This document shows, piece by piece, positions 1-15,300 of a stretch of 64,000 nucleotides of DNA (positions are counted from its first letter, which is position 1; every line of letters begins with the position of its first letter). Origin of the DNA: Mansonella perstans (lineage: Eukaryota > Nematoda > Chromadorea > Rhabditida > Onchocercidae); the NCBI GenBank assembly GCA_037074765.1, contig JBAMDO010000097.1, positions 62,001 through 126,000 of the forward strand. The letters run 5' to 3'. Made by a program: the position numbers and the translations under genes. The notes under the pieces are model-generated. The model ran no database searches and was not told where the DNA came from. It saw nothing but the letters and a program-made list of their open reading frames with translations.

Positions 1-315
1 AAACTATAATTTAATCTTGTAAGCTATAGGCTATAGGAAGCTGAAAAATTCAAAAAAATCAAAATTTTGATTAAATTTAAAAACTTTAATTTTTACTTAC
101 ATTGATTTATAATGAATCACAAAAAAAAGAGAACAAATATGGCATTTAAAAATGTATATATCATTTGTATCTTACTTATCTAAATTAACAAAAAATTGAA
201 TTTTTAAATAAAGTCACACTTTAACTGAATTTGAAAACTTATCCTGATGACATATTCAATCAAGCCTAAGGTTATAATTGATAATTAAACTAAAAAAAAA
301 GAAGTGAAAACAAAC

Positions 316-3300
316 TGCATTGACAATACCACATATAAACAGAAGTGATATAATTAGTAAAATAATAATTGTATGACCAATAGATGTCCGCGTGATAAAT
401 TGGCAAAAATTCTAAAAGAAATCTCGTTTGTTTATTTTTTAGTTTACAGAAAAAACCTGTCAAAAATAAATTTCCTAATATAATTTATTAAATGATTAAC
501 TTTGAATATGTTTTAAATAGAACTGAGAAAATGGAAGAAATTTTTTGGCACATTTTTTTGGGTTGTTATTATTATTATTATTATTACTTGTAATTACTGT
601 TATCATCACTATTATTAATGTTATCACTTATAATTATTATTATCATCAATTACTGTTACTGAAGAAAATGATTGCGCTATTGAAAATAAGACCAAAAAAA
701 AAAGAAAAAAGATTTTATTTCCTTTTCTCTTTCCCTCAATTTCAAATTATTATGAATTAATTACAAGTTATTAATCATGTTGTCATCATTTAATTAAGTT
801 TTATCATTTCCAAAGCTTATTACTTTTGAGCTCATTCGTGAATTGCAAATGTAATCATCATTCGATTGTGTTGATAATTCATTTTTATCATTTGTTATTT
901 ACCAATTATGATTTTTATTTTTTTTTCATTGAATTTATTTTGATTTTTATTAAACAAACTTGGAAGAAATTTGCATAAAGTGTAAGCAATATCATAAAAA
1001 TGATGGCCAATGATATGATAATCATTATAAGCGTTGAAATTTGCCTGAAATATTCCTTATAATAATGTGAAACAAAAGATCTCATTTATCACTTCCGCTA
1101 ATTTTACTATATTTAATATATCAATCAATACTAACCGAAATAGTACAACAGTTAAATTATATCATATTGTATCAGTACTACTTTACATAATTATATCATG
1201 TTGTATCAATATTACCCTACATAATTATATCGTACCGTATCAATACTACTGTGATTAACACTAACTACATGTCGTATCATATTACCACATCAGTAAAAAC
1301 CTTGATATAACAATTATATGATTATATCACATTAAATCATATCAATACTAACCTTGGTAAGACCAAAACATGATAGATACCATAAACAACAAGAAAAAGT
1401 ATATTGATAGCTAATGCTGGGACAAACCATTGATCAAATTGTATTTGGTACTGAAAACAAACATTTTAATTATTACTATTAATTAATTTTTACTACTATG
1501 AAAAGAACAGTAAATCGAATCAAAATAACACTAGTAACAAATTTTGAAATATTTAAATTTAATCAATTATCTCTTTTTGGTAGTGCAAAAAAAATCGCAA
1601 TGAATTACTTTCATGCTTCTTTTTTAAAATTATATTACGCTTGTGTAAACTTTAAAAAAATATCACAATTTCGTAATTTAAATCATTACTTTTAAATGCA
1701 TTAATTTAGAGATAGCGGAAAAAGTAATGCAATGGATAAAAAACAAACTCCAAAGTGATGAAATTCTTTAAATAAGCTTATTAAAATTTTATTTAACTAA
1801 TTAAGAAAAAATTCAACCGCTTTCTCCATTTGCTCATTTCGAAAATATAATAACCAATTATTCATTACACTTCTACCACTGCTATCTTTATTAGCGTTTC
1901 TTTTCCCATTCATTAGCGCAAATTTATCCATTCGTCTATAAAATATATTTATTGCCTAAATAAAATCTTTGAAATTTGAGATCTTTGAAATTTTAAAAAT
2001 TTTATTCTTCTTCACAAACAAATTTCTTTTAATATAAAATTAAACTGTAAAATTTCCTAATGCTATTGATGATATGATTTTAATTTTATTTAATATGCTT
2101 TAATTAATTTCATTCTCCAGTACTGGTTCAATGTAACATTTTTTAAATGCTAATTGATAATTAAAATAACATAGCAAAAATTGAAATTGAAACTTTTTTC
2201 GACGTCCACCCATTGCAGCATTATTTTTGAGCAAACTATCATTAGCTGATGAAATTGTCTGCAACAATCGATTAATTGCTTGTGGTACTGTAACCAAAGA
2301 GAATCGTTTTAAATTTGGGAACAGAATTGATGATGATAGACTGCTACTGTCACCAAATTGCTCATCATTTGCAATGCGCCAAAGTTGTCCACATTTTTCA
2401 AAACGAAAATTGCATTCAACTTGACGTTTTGCTACTTCTGCTACGTATATACCACTGAAATTGTTCTTTGTTTTTTTCACCAATTTAAATTTTTTAGTAA
2501 TTTAAATTTTCAGCAATTTAAATTTTTTAAATTTTCTATAGCAATTTAAGTTTTTCTTTTAACGATTCTTTACATCTATAACGATTGCAACTTTTTTGAG
2601 CAATTCAATATTTTTAGAAAATTTAAATTTCTTTTAACTACTCGATTTTTTAACAATTTAAACTTCTTTGAAGATTCGCATTTTTTATTGGCAATTTAGT
2701 TTTTCTTTTGTTTAACAAAAAAGATAGAAATAAGCTAAAATTTATCAATACTGCTCGCAACAACAGTTAGTCGATAATAAATCAGGATAGTTGAATAAAT
2801 CAAAAAAAAAATTTAGTTTAACATCCTATCTACATGCATTTTTCTTACATGATGAATTACCAAAAAGAAAAAAATGATCTGAAATCGCTGATCAAATATG
2901 ACTTTCGAAATTAAATTGATAACTATGTTTGAACTGATAACTATTGATAACTATGATAAGCATGTGTTTAATTAAAATCTATGCTGATTAACGCAAATGA
3001 AAGAAATGAAAAGTGTAATAAACTGCTACCTTTCCGGAGCGATACGTTCAATATTAATAGCTTCTTCGATCGGATATCCAATTGCATCATAATGCCATTT
3101 TGTTAGACCAAATATTCCACATGATACAGCACCACATTCAATTCCACAACGTAATTGCAAATCCACAATTGTTGCATCGCAAAAACTTCTGTAGATAAAT
3201 TCTCTCTGACAATCAGTAATTGACAAAAAGCAAAAAAAAAGTATTATCAATGCTATCAATAATTCTGATAGAACCTACATTACAAGCGTACTCTTTCATT

Positions 3301-6300
3301 CATTAACAACCAATTAATTAGCACAACAGAATTGAACAGCACATGCAATGGCTACTTTGCATGTTGAGATCTTCTGCAAGACGAATGGATGCCAAGCAAG
3401 ACAATTCTGTTGTGCTAATTAATTGGTTGTTATGAAATGAATGAAAGAGAAATTCACAAAAATGCAATTACACAAAAAAAATTTAACCGGATAAGCGCTT
3501 GCAAATTGCATGCAAAATCAACTGCATTTTTCAAATGATCATCACGTGCTGCCGGAATACCCGAAATTACCAGAATACCATCAGATTGTAAACGAATACA
3601 ACCACATTTCTGCAAACAAAATTTCTAATACTTTCATCTGTTTCAATTTTGATTCTAATATTATTTTTTACTTTTCCTTACTGCACGCCGATGATACATT
3701 ATTCATTCATCTTGTTGTTTACTTCAGATTTCATAAATTTATTTATTTATTTTGTTTACTTCTTCTATTTGTTTGTTGGTATAGCAAATAATGGAAAAGA
3801 AATAACAATTCATTATTGTTCTTCTATAGCAATTGACATAAAGACAATAACAATTCATTGTTGTTCTTCTATTCATGTGGCAATTAATGTAAAGACAATA
3901 ACAATTCATTATTGTTTTCCCTAAAAACATTTCCTTTCTATTTTTAATTCCTTATATGATGCGAAATTTTTTTCCCCACTTCTTCAAATGTAGATCAAAT
4001 ATCAGTATTTTTTTTAAATGATATATTCAAGAACAATTTCCTAATTAGCTAATTAATAAAGCTAATTAATCGAAGGCTATTAATTACTGGAATATCATTT
4101 TTTCTAAGGATACATTCAACAATAATTTCCATTTGCTAATTAATCTAAAGCTACTAATTTTCATAATATATATAAACTTCGTTTTCAAAAAAAAATTTTA
4201 ATTCCTCAAAAATATATTTTTTCAAAACAATTGGTTTTCCAAATTATTTTGCTTAATTTAAAATATATTTACATGGTGTATATGATATGAATTTTATTGA
4301 AACAAAAAAATAAGTAGATAAATCTGATTTAAATTCAACGTTCACTTTTTTTAAAATTGTCTCTCTTTCTCTCTCTATATCTATTCATTGCCTTCTCATT
4401 TCTTTTTGGACATTTTTTTTACAAAAATTATTCATTGAATAATTTAAATTAAAATTCAGAAAAAAAAGAAAAACGAAGAGAAAAAAAATGATTTTCAATG
4501 GAAATGGGTTAGTGGCGGAGCGAAATGATAGAAAGAAAACCAACGGTAAAATCACCAATGCTTCTCTATTATGTGACGATGACAAATTTCTTCTCAACAC
4601 ATTAACAAAATCATTTATTCATTGAATTCATGCAAATTATTTGTTCGTTTAATGATTTAATGCCAATTTATTCGCAGTTTTTTTTTTTAATTGTTTTTAC
4701 GCAAAGTTTTACCATAAAAAAATAAAAAAATAGAATGGAAAAACTTTTTAAATACCCAAATTAATATCTAAAACTTTTTAAATAATTCAGTTAATAATAT
4801 TAAGTTTTGCGAATGTAATCAAATAAATATTATTATCAATATCTGGTACAAGTTTTAATTATTTCTTAAAAATGCTAATATTGTTATGAACTTACTTTTT
4901 GATTACTCCAAATTATTACTCTAAATTTATTATCAAATTTCATTTATTCGACTCTTCGATTAATGCTAGAAAAGTTTTATTTGCACATACTTATCAAATA
5001 TAATTCTAATATGTTCTTTTAAATACTTAAATCACTGATAATTAATTTTATTGAAAGTATAATTAAAATAAAAAAAATCCATCCCTTCATTCCTACAGTG
5101 ATAATCGCCCGCTTTTTTTATTAGTAAAATTTTAAATGCAAAGAGAAGAATTTCAAAAGGTTTAAACTTATTTCATTTTTTAAATGCTTACAATTTTATT
5201 AAGCATATTTGAATTTTATTTGATAAGTACAAAAAAAAATATTTAAATTACATTTCTCTAATTAATGTCTTTTAATGAATCCCTTTTATTATTAATACAG
5301 TAATATTTCTTTTCTTATTAATACAATGAAAATAACGACGATGTTTTTTTTCTTTTATAGATTAAGTCATTTAATTGATCTAAATCAGCCATCACATAAA
5401 TGATTCAATGTTTTATTTCTTACTGAAAAAAATTCAAATTAAATTTAGTTTTCCAAATATTCCAATTGGTTAAATGAAATGGGATAAAAATTTTAAAATT
5501 TTGTTTTTCATTTTATAGTCATTTTTTCTGATTTAAAAAAAGAAAATAATTATTTAAGCAGATGATCCCTTTTGAATAGGCTTTCGTTTACTTCATTTTC
5601 ATTCATTTGGTTCCAAAAGGATAGAAAAAAAAGAATCTTTTAGTCGCTTAGGAAATTTTCTACTTGTCATTTTCTGTTCCGAAATATTTCAAATTTTGTC
5701 TTTTGCTTCCCCGCTTTCTTTCTTCCAGTTAAATAAAACTTTCCAATGCAACAGCTGTTTTTCGTTTCTCTACTAGTATTTTCTCTGTCTCCCTTTCTTA
5801 ATGTATGAAAAAAAGAAGGCATTTCAAATCAGCCAAATTTCAGACAAATTGTTCCAATTTACGGTTTTTAATTAAATGAAAAATTTTTCTTGAATTATAT
5901 AAATGAAAATTAACAAAAAAAAAGTAATAATAATGATAATAATCAATTGTAGACTAATAGATTTTCTTTTCGCATTTTTCTTCCTCTCTCTCTGTCTTTT
6001 AAACTATTTTCTCTCTCTTTTTTTGTGAACAAGAATCAAATCAATTAACAGGAAAAAGATATTAGTTTACGTTGAAGTTATAATTTTTCATTTCTTCAGT
6101 TTGAAAAGTTTTAAAATATCCTCTAAGTTTATAGCAGAAAAAAGAAAATGAAAAAAAAAGGGAAGTGAGAGAGAGGGAGAGAGAGAAAGAGAGAGGGAGA
6201 GGAATTCTTTTTCATAAGAAAATAATTGGGCAGGAAGCAAAAACTTGCTATAAAATTTTAACAATTAATTTTTTTTGTATCATTTTTTTCGTGCAAAAAT

Positions 6301-9300
6301 CAATAGCCATTCCAAAAAAAAAAAAAATTGAATTTAGGCTTTTTTCAAAAGGTTAAATTTTTTTTTTAAAATAATAAATTAACAATTTTAATAAATAATT
6401 TTCTCGATGGAAAATAAAATAATAATTTAGTACAATTTCTTTTCTTCGGAAATTTTTTGCAATAACTGCAATTTAATGAATATTATAAGATAATTCATAG
6501 TGCAAAAAAAAAATCAAATATGATTAAAGGAAGTTATATAAATTACCAATCAAATACAATTTTAACGAAAATTCACATGTGATTTAAAGGAACATTATTA
6601 AATTAAATTTAATTTAATAATTACAATTTAATTGCAAATTTATATAACTGAAACAAACATTATTGATCTTATGGATTAATGCGCAAAAACGAACTCAAAT
6701 ATGAAAATTAATTGCTTGAAAAAAGAAAGAAATTTTAAAAAAATCAATATTTACTTTAATTATCTGATCAATTCGAGCATTAAATTCATTCAGCAGTTGC
6801 GCTGAATCTTGTACACTACAGCATGATAAGATTTCTTCCAGACCAATCAAGCGACAATATACAACGCTGCAAATTATTTAATGCTTTAATTAACTCATTC
6901 ATCCCATTTGACCTATATGATATTGTAAAAATATATTTTCATTGAGTATATAAGATTTTTTTTTTCAAATATTATTCTGATAATTTTATTTGATAAATTA
7001 TCAATTTTTAATAACAATGATTTCCTCGGATATATATATGAACACAATGCATGAATAATAATGATGATGATGATGCTGTGAATTTATTTATCAATCAATA
7101 CAAAAAATGTATTGACCAATTAACTGAAAATTAATACGTTAATTAATTAAAATTAATACAAGAGTTATTTATACTTTATGGAAGGCAAAAAAAGAAAAAA
7201 AAAATAGAAAATACCAAATTTTGGTCTTTTTCTTTCTAGAAAAATTTTTCAGTGGCAAGAAGGAATATTATATTTATAAAAGAAAAAAATAGCAAAAAAA
7301 AAATGCAAACCTAGTTTGATTGTAATGTTCCGTATAAATTGTTGGCGGAGATTTGGCATATTGTTGACGTGCTGTATGCACTAAATGTGTTGGTACTGCA
7401 GTTTGCAGTAAATCCATCTGTAAATATAAAATTTGTGTTGCAATTCAATAATTTGCAAAAAAAAAAATTTAAATTTCTACTTTTTCACTCTCTACGTTTG
7501 TCTTTGCAGCATTTAATTAATTTTTTTTAATATGATTCGTATTAATGAATTAGAATTACATAATTAATTTGTTTAATATGATTTGTAGGAAAAAAAACAA
7601 CGAAAACTTATAATCTCCATATTCATCCATCCATCGTATTCATTTTTTAATATATTTCTACTGTAACGGTATTTCTACCGGTATGAATCGTACGGTATTT
7701 ACTGTGAAACAAAACACAAAAACATATAAACGTAAAATTCACTGTAAGTTTATTCTTTCAATATGTTTCCATGATTTTTAACCAACATTTATAATATTTC
7801 TCATTTATTTATTTATTTTATATGATCATATTATATATGACAATATTTGCTATTGCATTTTGCTACATTTGCCGTGATAGCCACATAAATCATTGGTAAT
7901 ACAGACATCTCGATTGATCGATGTATTCTCTAGGGGGAGGGAAATACCGACCGAGAGCAATGAGGAAAATAAAAATTTGGACAACTGTGATAAGTAAGCA
8001 TTTGTGTGAGTTATACATCATTTAATCAGAATGAAACAATTTTATCAAAAATGGCACAACTAATCAAAATGATTTTCATTGATTCATTAATTTGTATAAG
8101 ATAACTATTAGTAGCGAAACTTAATAAGTCTTATAAAATTGAAAGCATTTAAAATAATTTGACTTGTGAGATGATAATTTCCTTTAAAATAAAATTCAAC
8201 ATAAAAGCTTATCAATCAAAATGAACGTTCCTTCCTTCTTAGTTTCAATTCATTTTGAACTTTGATTTTTTCTCTTTTTCACAAAATATTTCAGAATGGA
8301 TGAATAATTGATAATACATGAATGAATGAACCAATACAATTCACCGTGTTGATGATGCCAGATTTTGCGCGTATCTGTTTACCCATTTATTTCTTCGTAT
8401 GCCATTTTATTAAGAGATTAGCGATTTTAAAACTTCTAGTTGTATGCGTGATCTTAGGTGAGTCAATCAGAATTCATAAGAGTAAATTAACTTTAATTAT
8501 TATTATCATATATTTCAAAGCATGTGATTCCGAATAAATGAATGAATGAATCATTTCACTGTAACATCTTCGCGGCATAATTTTTTCCAATTTCCTATCA
8601 AATGATATATTCATTTCGTTTCATGTAGAAGGATTTAAATAATTTAAATAATTTTATCAGAAAAAACAAAAATTAAAATTTAATAATTTTACAATTCTTA
8701 AATATAATTTTTTTTATAACAATTTCAATTCTTTTGAAATTTTGTTGAATAATTTAACTGACCAAAAATTGAGAAGTTTAATTGCCAAAAATTGAAAAGT
8801 TTAATTGATAAAAAATTGACCGCTATTGCTACTACCACTAGTTGCTTTTTGTTTGTGCAGGTGTAATAAATTTTTAGTAGTTTTTTTTTTTGTTTCAAAC
8901 TTAGTTGATAGCAATTTTTAAGGGATGAAATTTTTTGGGAAATGAATTGAGGAAGATTCTTTTCGAATAATTCCATTTTATTAGGGATTTTAGAAAAAAG
9001 GAAACGGACAATTGCATTTTTTTGAAAAGCACCGAAGAAATAATAAAGCAATAATATTGCTTTTCTTTAGAAATGGGAAAATAAAGAAATATATTTGATT
9101 GAGAAAGTTTTTTTTTTCAATAGATCGTTCAAATTTTCTTCATTTCAAAAATTTAAAGGTTATATTTATGAGCATTATTAATTTCTTTATATGTTCATTT
9201 GAATATTTAGATATCATTTGTCGTTTTTTTTTTTCATTCTTTCCAAGCATAATTATGAATTAGCAAATTTTTTCGATAAAATCAAAATTACGAATGAATG

Positions 9301-12300
9301 AATGAAAAAAACAAAATATGAAATCTTATAAAGTGTCACTGATTTAGTTTATTAGACACAAAAAAAATTAGATAAATGACGATGCACAATGCAAAATGAA
9401 TACAGAAATGAGGTAAGGCATTGTAAAATGCAAAAAACTTACAAGCCTAGTATTTTCTTGCACAGCGCGTTCCTCTGCAGCAAATGCATTGCGAGCACGC
9501 AGGAATGCAGCACGACAAATTTGTTCCCGTGTTGAATATGAATAAAACCCAATGAAATGTACCCAAGCATGAAAGATTGCTATTGCCAAAAACTGAAATT
9601 GTTTTTACATTTTTAAAATTGTACTAATATTATATTTTGTATTATGCTTATTTCCTTTAATATCTTTTTTAAGAGGCATTTTAATGGTGGTCTTCTTAGT
9701 AAAAATTCATTAATTAAAAACATTAATAGAACATTGGAAAACAACAACAACATCATTCGTATTATATTCCTAAATTATATTATTAAAAACAAAGTCGTAA
9801 ACTCAGCATATAACGCTATGCAGCAGAATGTCTCATAGCCTGAAAAAAGGCTGCTTTTTTAGCTTTCTAATTTTTTCGATCTTAATTTGCTTTAATCATT
9901 AACTGGCAAGACAAAGTGCAACAACTAATTAAATGAACATAATTAATTTAAACTTGTCATTAAAAGGTTTTTGCTTAGTGCTTTCTTTTACTCATTTATC
10001 TTTACTTGCTAGTAAATTAGTTGGCCACTTTCACTATGGTCATCTCTTTTTTGTGAACAAAAATTTAAAAAAATGACTGAGGCAATAAATTAAATCAAGA
10101 AGGCATTTCATTTAGGAAAAGTAGTCATCCATTTCATTAGTTTCAAATTTAATTTTTAATTACATTGAGTTTATCGATACTATTTTTTTGATTTCTTTAC
10201 TCATTATCAAAATATGGACTACTAGTAAATATGTACTTCTAACAAGCCTATTTACAATTTTACTATGTGCAGTCTGAATTGCCGACCGCTCACACGGCTA
10301 TCACACTTTTTTCCTAATTTCACACCATCTTCATTAATTCATGCTCATATGATATGATATAGTGTCACTCAAATATTGGCAAAATGATATACTCAAAACA
10401 TTTTAGTTCTGCTACGATGCTATAAACCAAGCAAACTTTTATTGCTTAAGATGCGAATGTAATATTAAAAGTATTAATTGTCTATCAGATAGCTAAGAAT
10501 AGCAAAAAATAAGCAATTATGATTTCCTCAAGCACTTTTTTATTTTTTTCTCCCATTTTTTCATCGATTTTCTTATTAATCATTTACATAAAAATTTCAA
10601 ACAAAATCCCACATTGAATATCGTAATAGTCATTTCTATTAACTCATATTATTTGTTATTTTGCTAAGTAACTTGCACATCAAAAGAACTTCCAAATCTA
10701 TGTACAAAAAAAAAACTCGCTTCAAATTCATTACTGGGAAAAATTTATTTAATTAAAATTCATAAAATATAAGTAATAAAATTTTTGTTTTCAAAGTACT
10801 CAAAAACTGCATACGATATTAAATACAATAAAATCGTATACGATATTGAATATGATAGATACGATAAAATTTAAAAAGTCACTTAAAATTTATTTTAGAA
10901 AAAGATTTAATTTAATTAAAATACATAAAATGAAAGTGATATTCGTAAAAAAATTTTTGTTTTCAAAATACTCAAAAATTGCATGCGATATTGGATACGA
11001 TAGAATTACATACGATATTCGATACGATATTGAATACGACAGAATTCAAAAAAAAAAGAAAAAAACAAAATGAAAGATAATTTTTGCTATAAAAATAAGA
11101 TTGTGAAATAACTGCTGTCGTTATGAAAACACAAAAAAGTTTTTAAAATTAAAGTAAAGTTGTAAATAACGAAATAAAAATCTTTGAAAAAATTTCCATC
11201 ATTTATTGTATAGTAAAAAAGTATTTTGGTTTTCCAGAAGCTTTCAATTTTCAATGAATATTTTCCATATGTAGTTTGATAAAACTGAATGAATGTATAA
11301 ACATTTTAAAAAATTTATTTTCGAGAAAAATTTAATTAAAATTCATAAAATTAAAATGAGATAATATTTTTAAAACCTTCGCCATCACCCTTATCATAGT
11401 AGTAATGAAGGTATTTTGTTTAACTTCCCAATCTGTATAGATTAAAATCACAAGAAGACTTGTATTTGTCAAGAAGACTTGTACACTATGTGCACTGCAC
11501 TGCATGTAAAACTTTGAAGTTTTTACTATGCAAACTGACACGCGCTTATAAGTCGTTTAGGAAAATATCATCCAACGATGGAGAAAACTTTCATTTCAAA
11601 TAATAAATCCTATATAGTACACCATTAGCAAAGGAAGAAGTAATAATAAAAACTAAAGTTTGAATGAATACAACGAATAGATAAGCGAAAGAGAGAGAAA
11701 ATTAGGAAAGAATATTATTATATTATTATATTTTAAATTAATGTAATATGAATATAACTCACTTCATATTTTCTCAGTTTGCTTGATTTAATTTTATACG
11801 TTAAAAATTAAAAAGAGATGATGATATGAAATATCCCAACTTTCCATCCAATTTTTGTGCATTAAAAAATTTTTAATTTTTAATATTTCTAAAAAAATTT
11901 GCAATTGTAATAATTTAATGAATGATTTACTGAGTTAGTTATTTTAATCGATTATTCAAAAATTAATCCTGCAAGTTGATTGTATCTTAAGATTTTATTA
12001 CCACAATTATCATTAATATTAATCGTTATTATATACATAATTTAAGTTTGTTCGTTTTAATGTTTGCAAATTTTTTTATAAATTGAAATTGATCATTTGT
12101 TGAAAAGAAATCTTCTTGGAAATCGTCACCGATGATAACGACATTTTCTAAAGTAATTCGGAGTGAAATTAATTCAACAATGCTGATATCACTTACGATG
12201 ACAAAACAAATAAAAAAAAATTTCACTAATTAAATTTGTCCATTAATTAATTATTCATTGACGACGAATTGAAAATAATCATTAATCAATAAATCATTCA

Positions 12301-15300
12301 TTGAGGATCGTAAAAAAATGTAAATTGCAGAAATTAATTCAAAAGAAAAAAATCCCAAAAAATTCTAAATCAATTAAATTTTCAATTTTTTCAAATTTCA
12401 ATTTTTATAGCGCACTGAAATCTTTTTTATTTAATATATTCCAGCAAAAAAAATTTAAAAAATTTCACATAAAATCAAAATGGAAAATTTCACATCAAAT
12501 TAGAAATGCTTAATTTATTAGCAATTATTATACAAGACATTTTCAATTTATCGAATCACATTGTTTCATAATTTCTTTTTAACAAAAAAAAAATGTACGA
12601 ATGTATTAGTTTTAAATATTCACTATTATCGTTTTCTGTTAATTGTCAAACTTATTTTTTAAAATTAATATCCTTTGATTTACACCGACTGTCCTTCAAA
12701 AAATTTTTGAAATTATTTCTGACACTTTTTTCTCTTTCTTTCCTTCTTTCTTTCTTTCCCTCTTTCGTTCTTTCTTCCTTTCTTTCTCTCTTTTTTTTTT
12801 CATTCCTTTTTTCTTTCTTTTCAACTTTTAATGAAAGAATGAAATAAGAAAAGAAAAAAAGCTTGAACGAAAAACAAAAGAGAGAAAAAAAGAAAAAGAG
12901 AAAATTTTATTAGAATAGTGCTAAATTTAAAAAAAAAAACTTTTTTTCTAATAAAATAAAATAAATGGAAGAAAAAATTTGACAAAAGAAAATTAAAAAT
13001 TAAAAAAGAAATTTTTTGAAAATTAAAAACAAAAACAAAAATTTTTATTTTATACATTTTTTTACGTGTTAAAAAATTTCATTAATCAATATAAGAATTT
13101 TAAAAAAAGCTTTTTTTTTCTTTTTTCTTTTTCATTTCTTTCATTTCCGTATTACATTTTTTTCTTTTTAATTTCTCTTCAATTTCCCTACTATTCTCCT
13201 TTTTTTTTTCTCTTCCTTTATTTAATATTCATTTTTGATACCTGGCATTTCCTGCTTCCCGAGATAATAAATATTATATGAAAACGACGGCGAAAATTCT
13301 CGTTCTTTCATTACTATCACTTTTTCTTTTTTCTTTTTTGATATAAGCTCCAATAATGCATTCAAAATTTATTGTAAAGTAAAATAAATTTGCTATACAA
13401 ATAAATTCTGTTAATAGATGATGATAATAACAATGATGATGATGATGATGATGACGATTAATAACGATAAAATTAATGTATAAATTTGCTATATAAATAA
13501 ATTCTGTTAATGATGATGATAATAAATGATGATGATGATGAATAGTGATGATTAATAACAATAAAATTAATGTATTAGGATGATGAGAGCAAGGTGGAAT
13601 GAAAAAAAAAACGATGAAAATTTTAATATATATGGCATGCGAGTGGGATGTCAGAATGAATGGATTAATAAGGAGGAAATGCAAGGCAAAGGCGAAAAGG
13701 AAATGGAAAAAAGATTTTTCTTCTTTCATTAATTTTAAAAAAAAAATTTTTGGTTTGCATGCAAGTTTTCACACTAAATTTTATGCACTATTCAGGATAT
13801 TGCTTTCAAAATTGAAAATGTAATTTTTCCGATCGTATTTTTCCATTGTAATTTCAATGCTATATTTTTCAGCAAAAAAATTTCAAAAATGAAAAAAAGA
13901 AAAAAAGCAAAAACTAAAAAATAAATAAGAGAAGAAATTGAAGAGATAAAAAGAAAAAGCAAGCCAAGATATATATGTAAAAAAGTAAGCCAAGATATAT
14001 ATGTAAAAAAACAAGCCAAGATATATATGTAAAAAAGTAAGCCAAGATATATATGTAAAAAAGCAAGCCAAGACATATATATGTATAGACAATAATTACG
14101 AACAGACTACGCTTTACTAACAATTTATTGCATTGATTAATTTAATTAATTAAATTTTTTTTTTGCTGAAAATCAATTATGAAATATACAGTTTGAAAAT
14201 CTTATTTGTAATTATTGAAGTATAAAAACAGATCAAAGATCAAATTTATTCATTTTCAAAATTTCATGCTACATTTTTTTTTGAAGAAGAAGACTTATAC
14301 TATTACTGTAGAGTAGATTTTGAATGAAATTGAATTTCTGAGAAAAATTATTTGTTGCTGTAAAATTAAGCTTTAAAAAAAAAGATCAAATATTCCGACA
14401 ACTGATAAATGTTATGCGACTGTTTTTTTTTTTTTCATTAACTTAACAATTACTGCAATTAATTCATAGTATAAAGAAAAAGCTTTCGGCGCATTAAATA
14501 ACTGGAATAAAAAAAAAAATGAACGAATTTCACTGAATTGTAATTTGTAAAGAGAAGAATAAAAAATCAGTGATTATCTTTTTAATAGCTAGCAATAAAT
14601 TATCACTATTAAATCCTAGCAATAAATTATCACTATTAATAAATCCTAATAAATTGTCACTATTCTCAAAACACACAAGTTTGATAAATTTAAAATCGCA
14701 CTAAAAATATTGCAAAAGAAAAAAAAATTTTCAATCAAAGCAAAAAGAAATAAGCAAATTCACTTTAAACTATAAAATTTCTTGATTTTATTAGCGCAAT
14801 AAAAAAAAAAATTGGTACAATAATTTAAAAATGCTTTTTTTTGAATCCAATTGAAATTAAATTCAAATTAAATGCAAAAAAAAATGAGACAGCTGAAAAG
14901 TCAAATTTTTTATTTTTGATCATCCATATATATTTTGAAGCCTTACTTTTAATTAATATTTTAATTAGTTTTTTTTAATTAGTATATTTTACAAATAAAA
15001 ATCACCTTCTTGGTGTAATCCCCGCTTTCCTGTTTCTTTTGCTTTAACCTTTTTTTTTTTCATTGTTTTTAATCTCAGTACTACAATTAACATTGCTAAT
15101 TATCGGCAGTGAAAAAAAAAAATTTTATTTTTTTGTAATGTCAAAGTTTTAGAACAACAACTGTCAAATTCTCTCTCTCTCCTAACAAAAACTTTCGGAG
15201 GTTTCATAAAAAGTAATTAATCAGAGGGGATTGAATTGTTGGCACGATGAGAAAAATTATTCATTAGGTGCGCAAAATTATTCAATTGATATTCCTAAAA

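Noticed and set aside
1..60. Possible further cyclase exon after TTTTCAG at the left edge (minus strand)
   Set aside because: Only a few codons before a stop in the required phase, with no match to the next membrane segment.
12593..13281. Phe/Ser/Leu-rich frames on both strands
   Set aside because: Pyrimidine-rich low-complexity DNA inside the large cyclase intron; no family features.
13792..14123. Overlapping minus-strand frames giving ILACFFTYISWL-like repeats
   Set aside because: All are translations of a 26-bp minisatellite, in three frames, with no splice or domain support.
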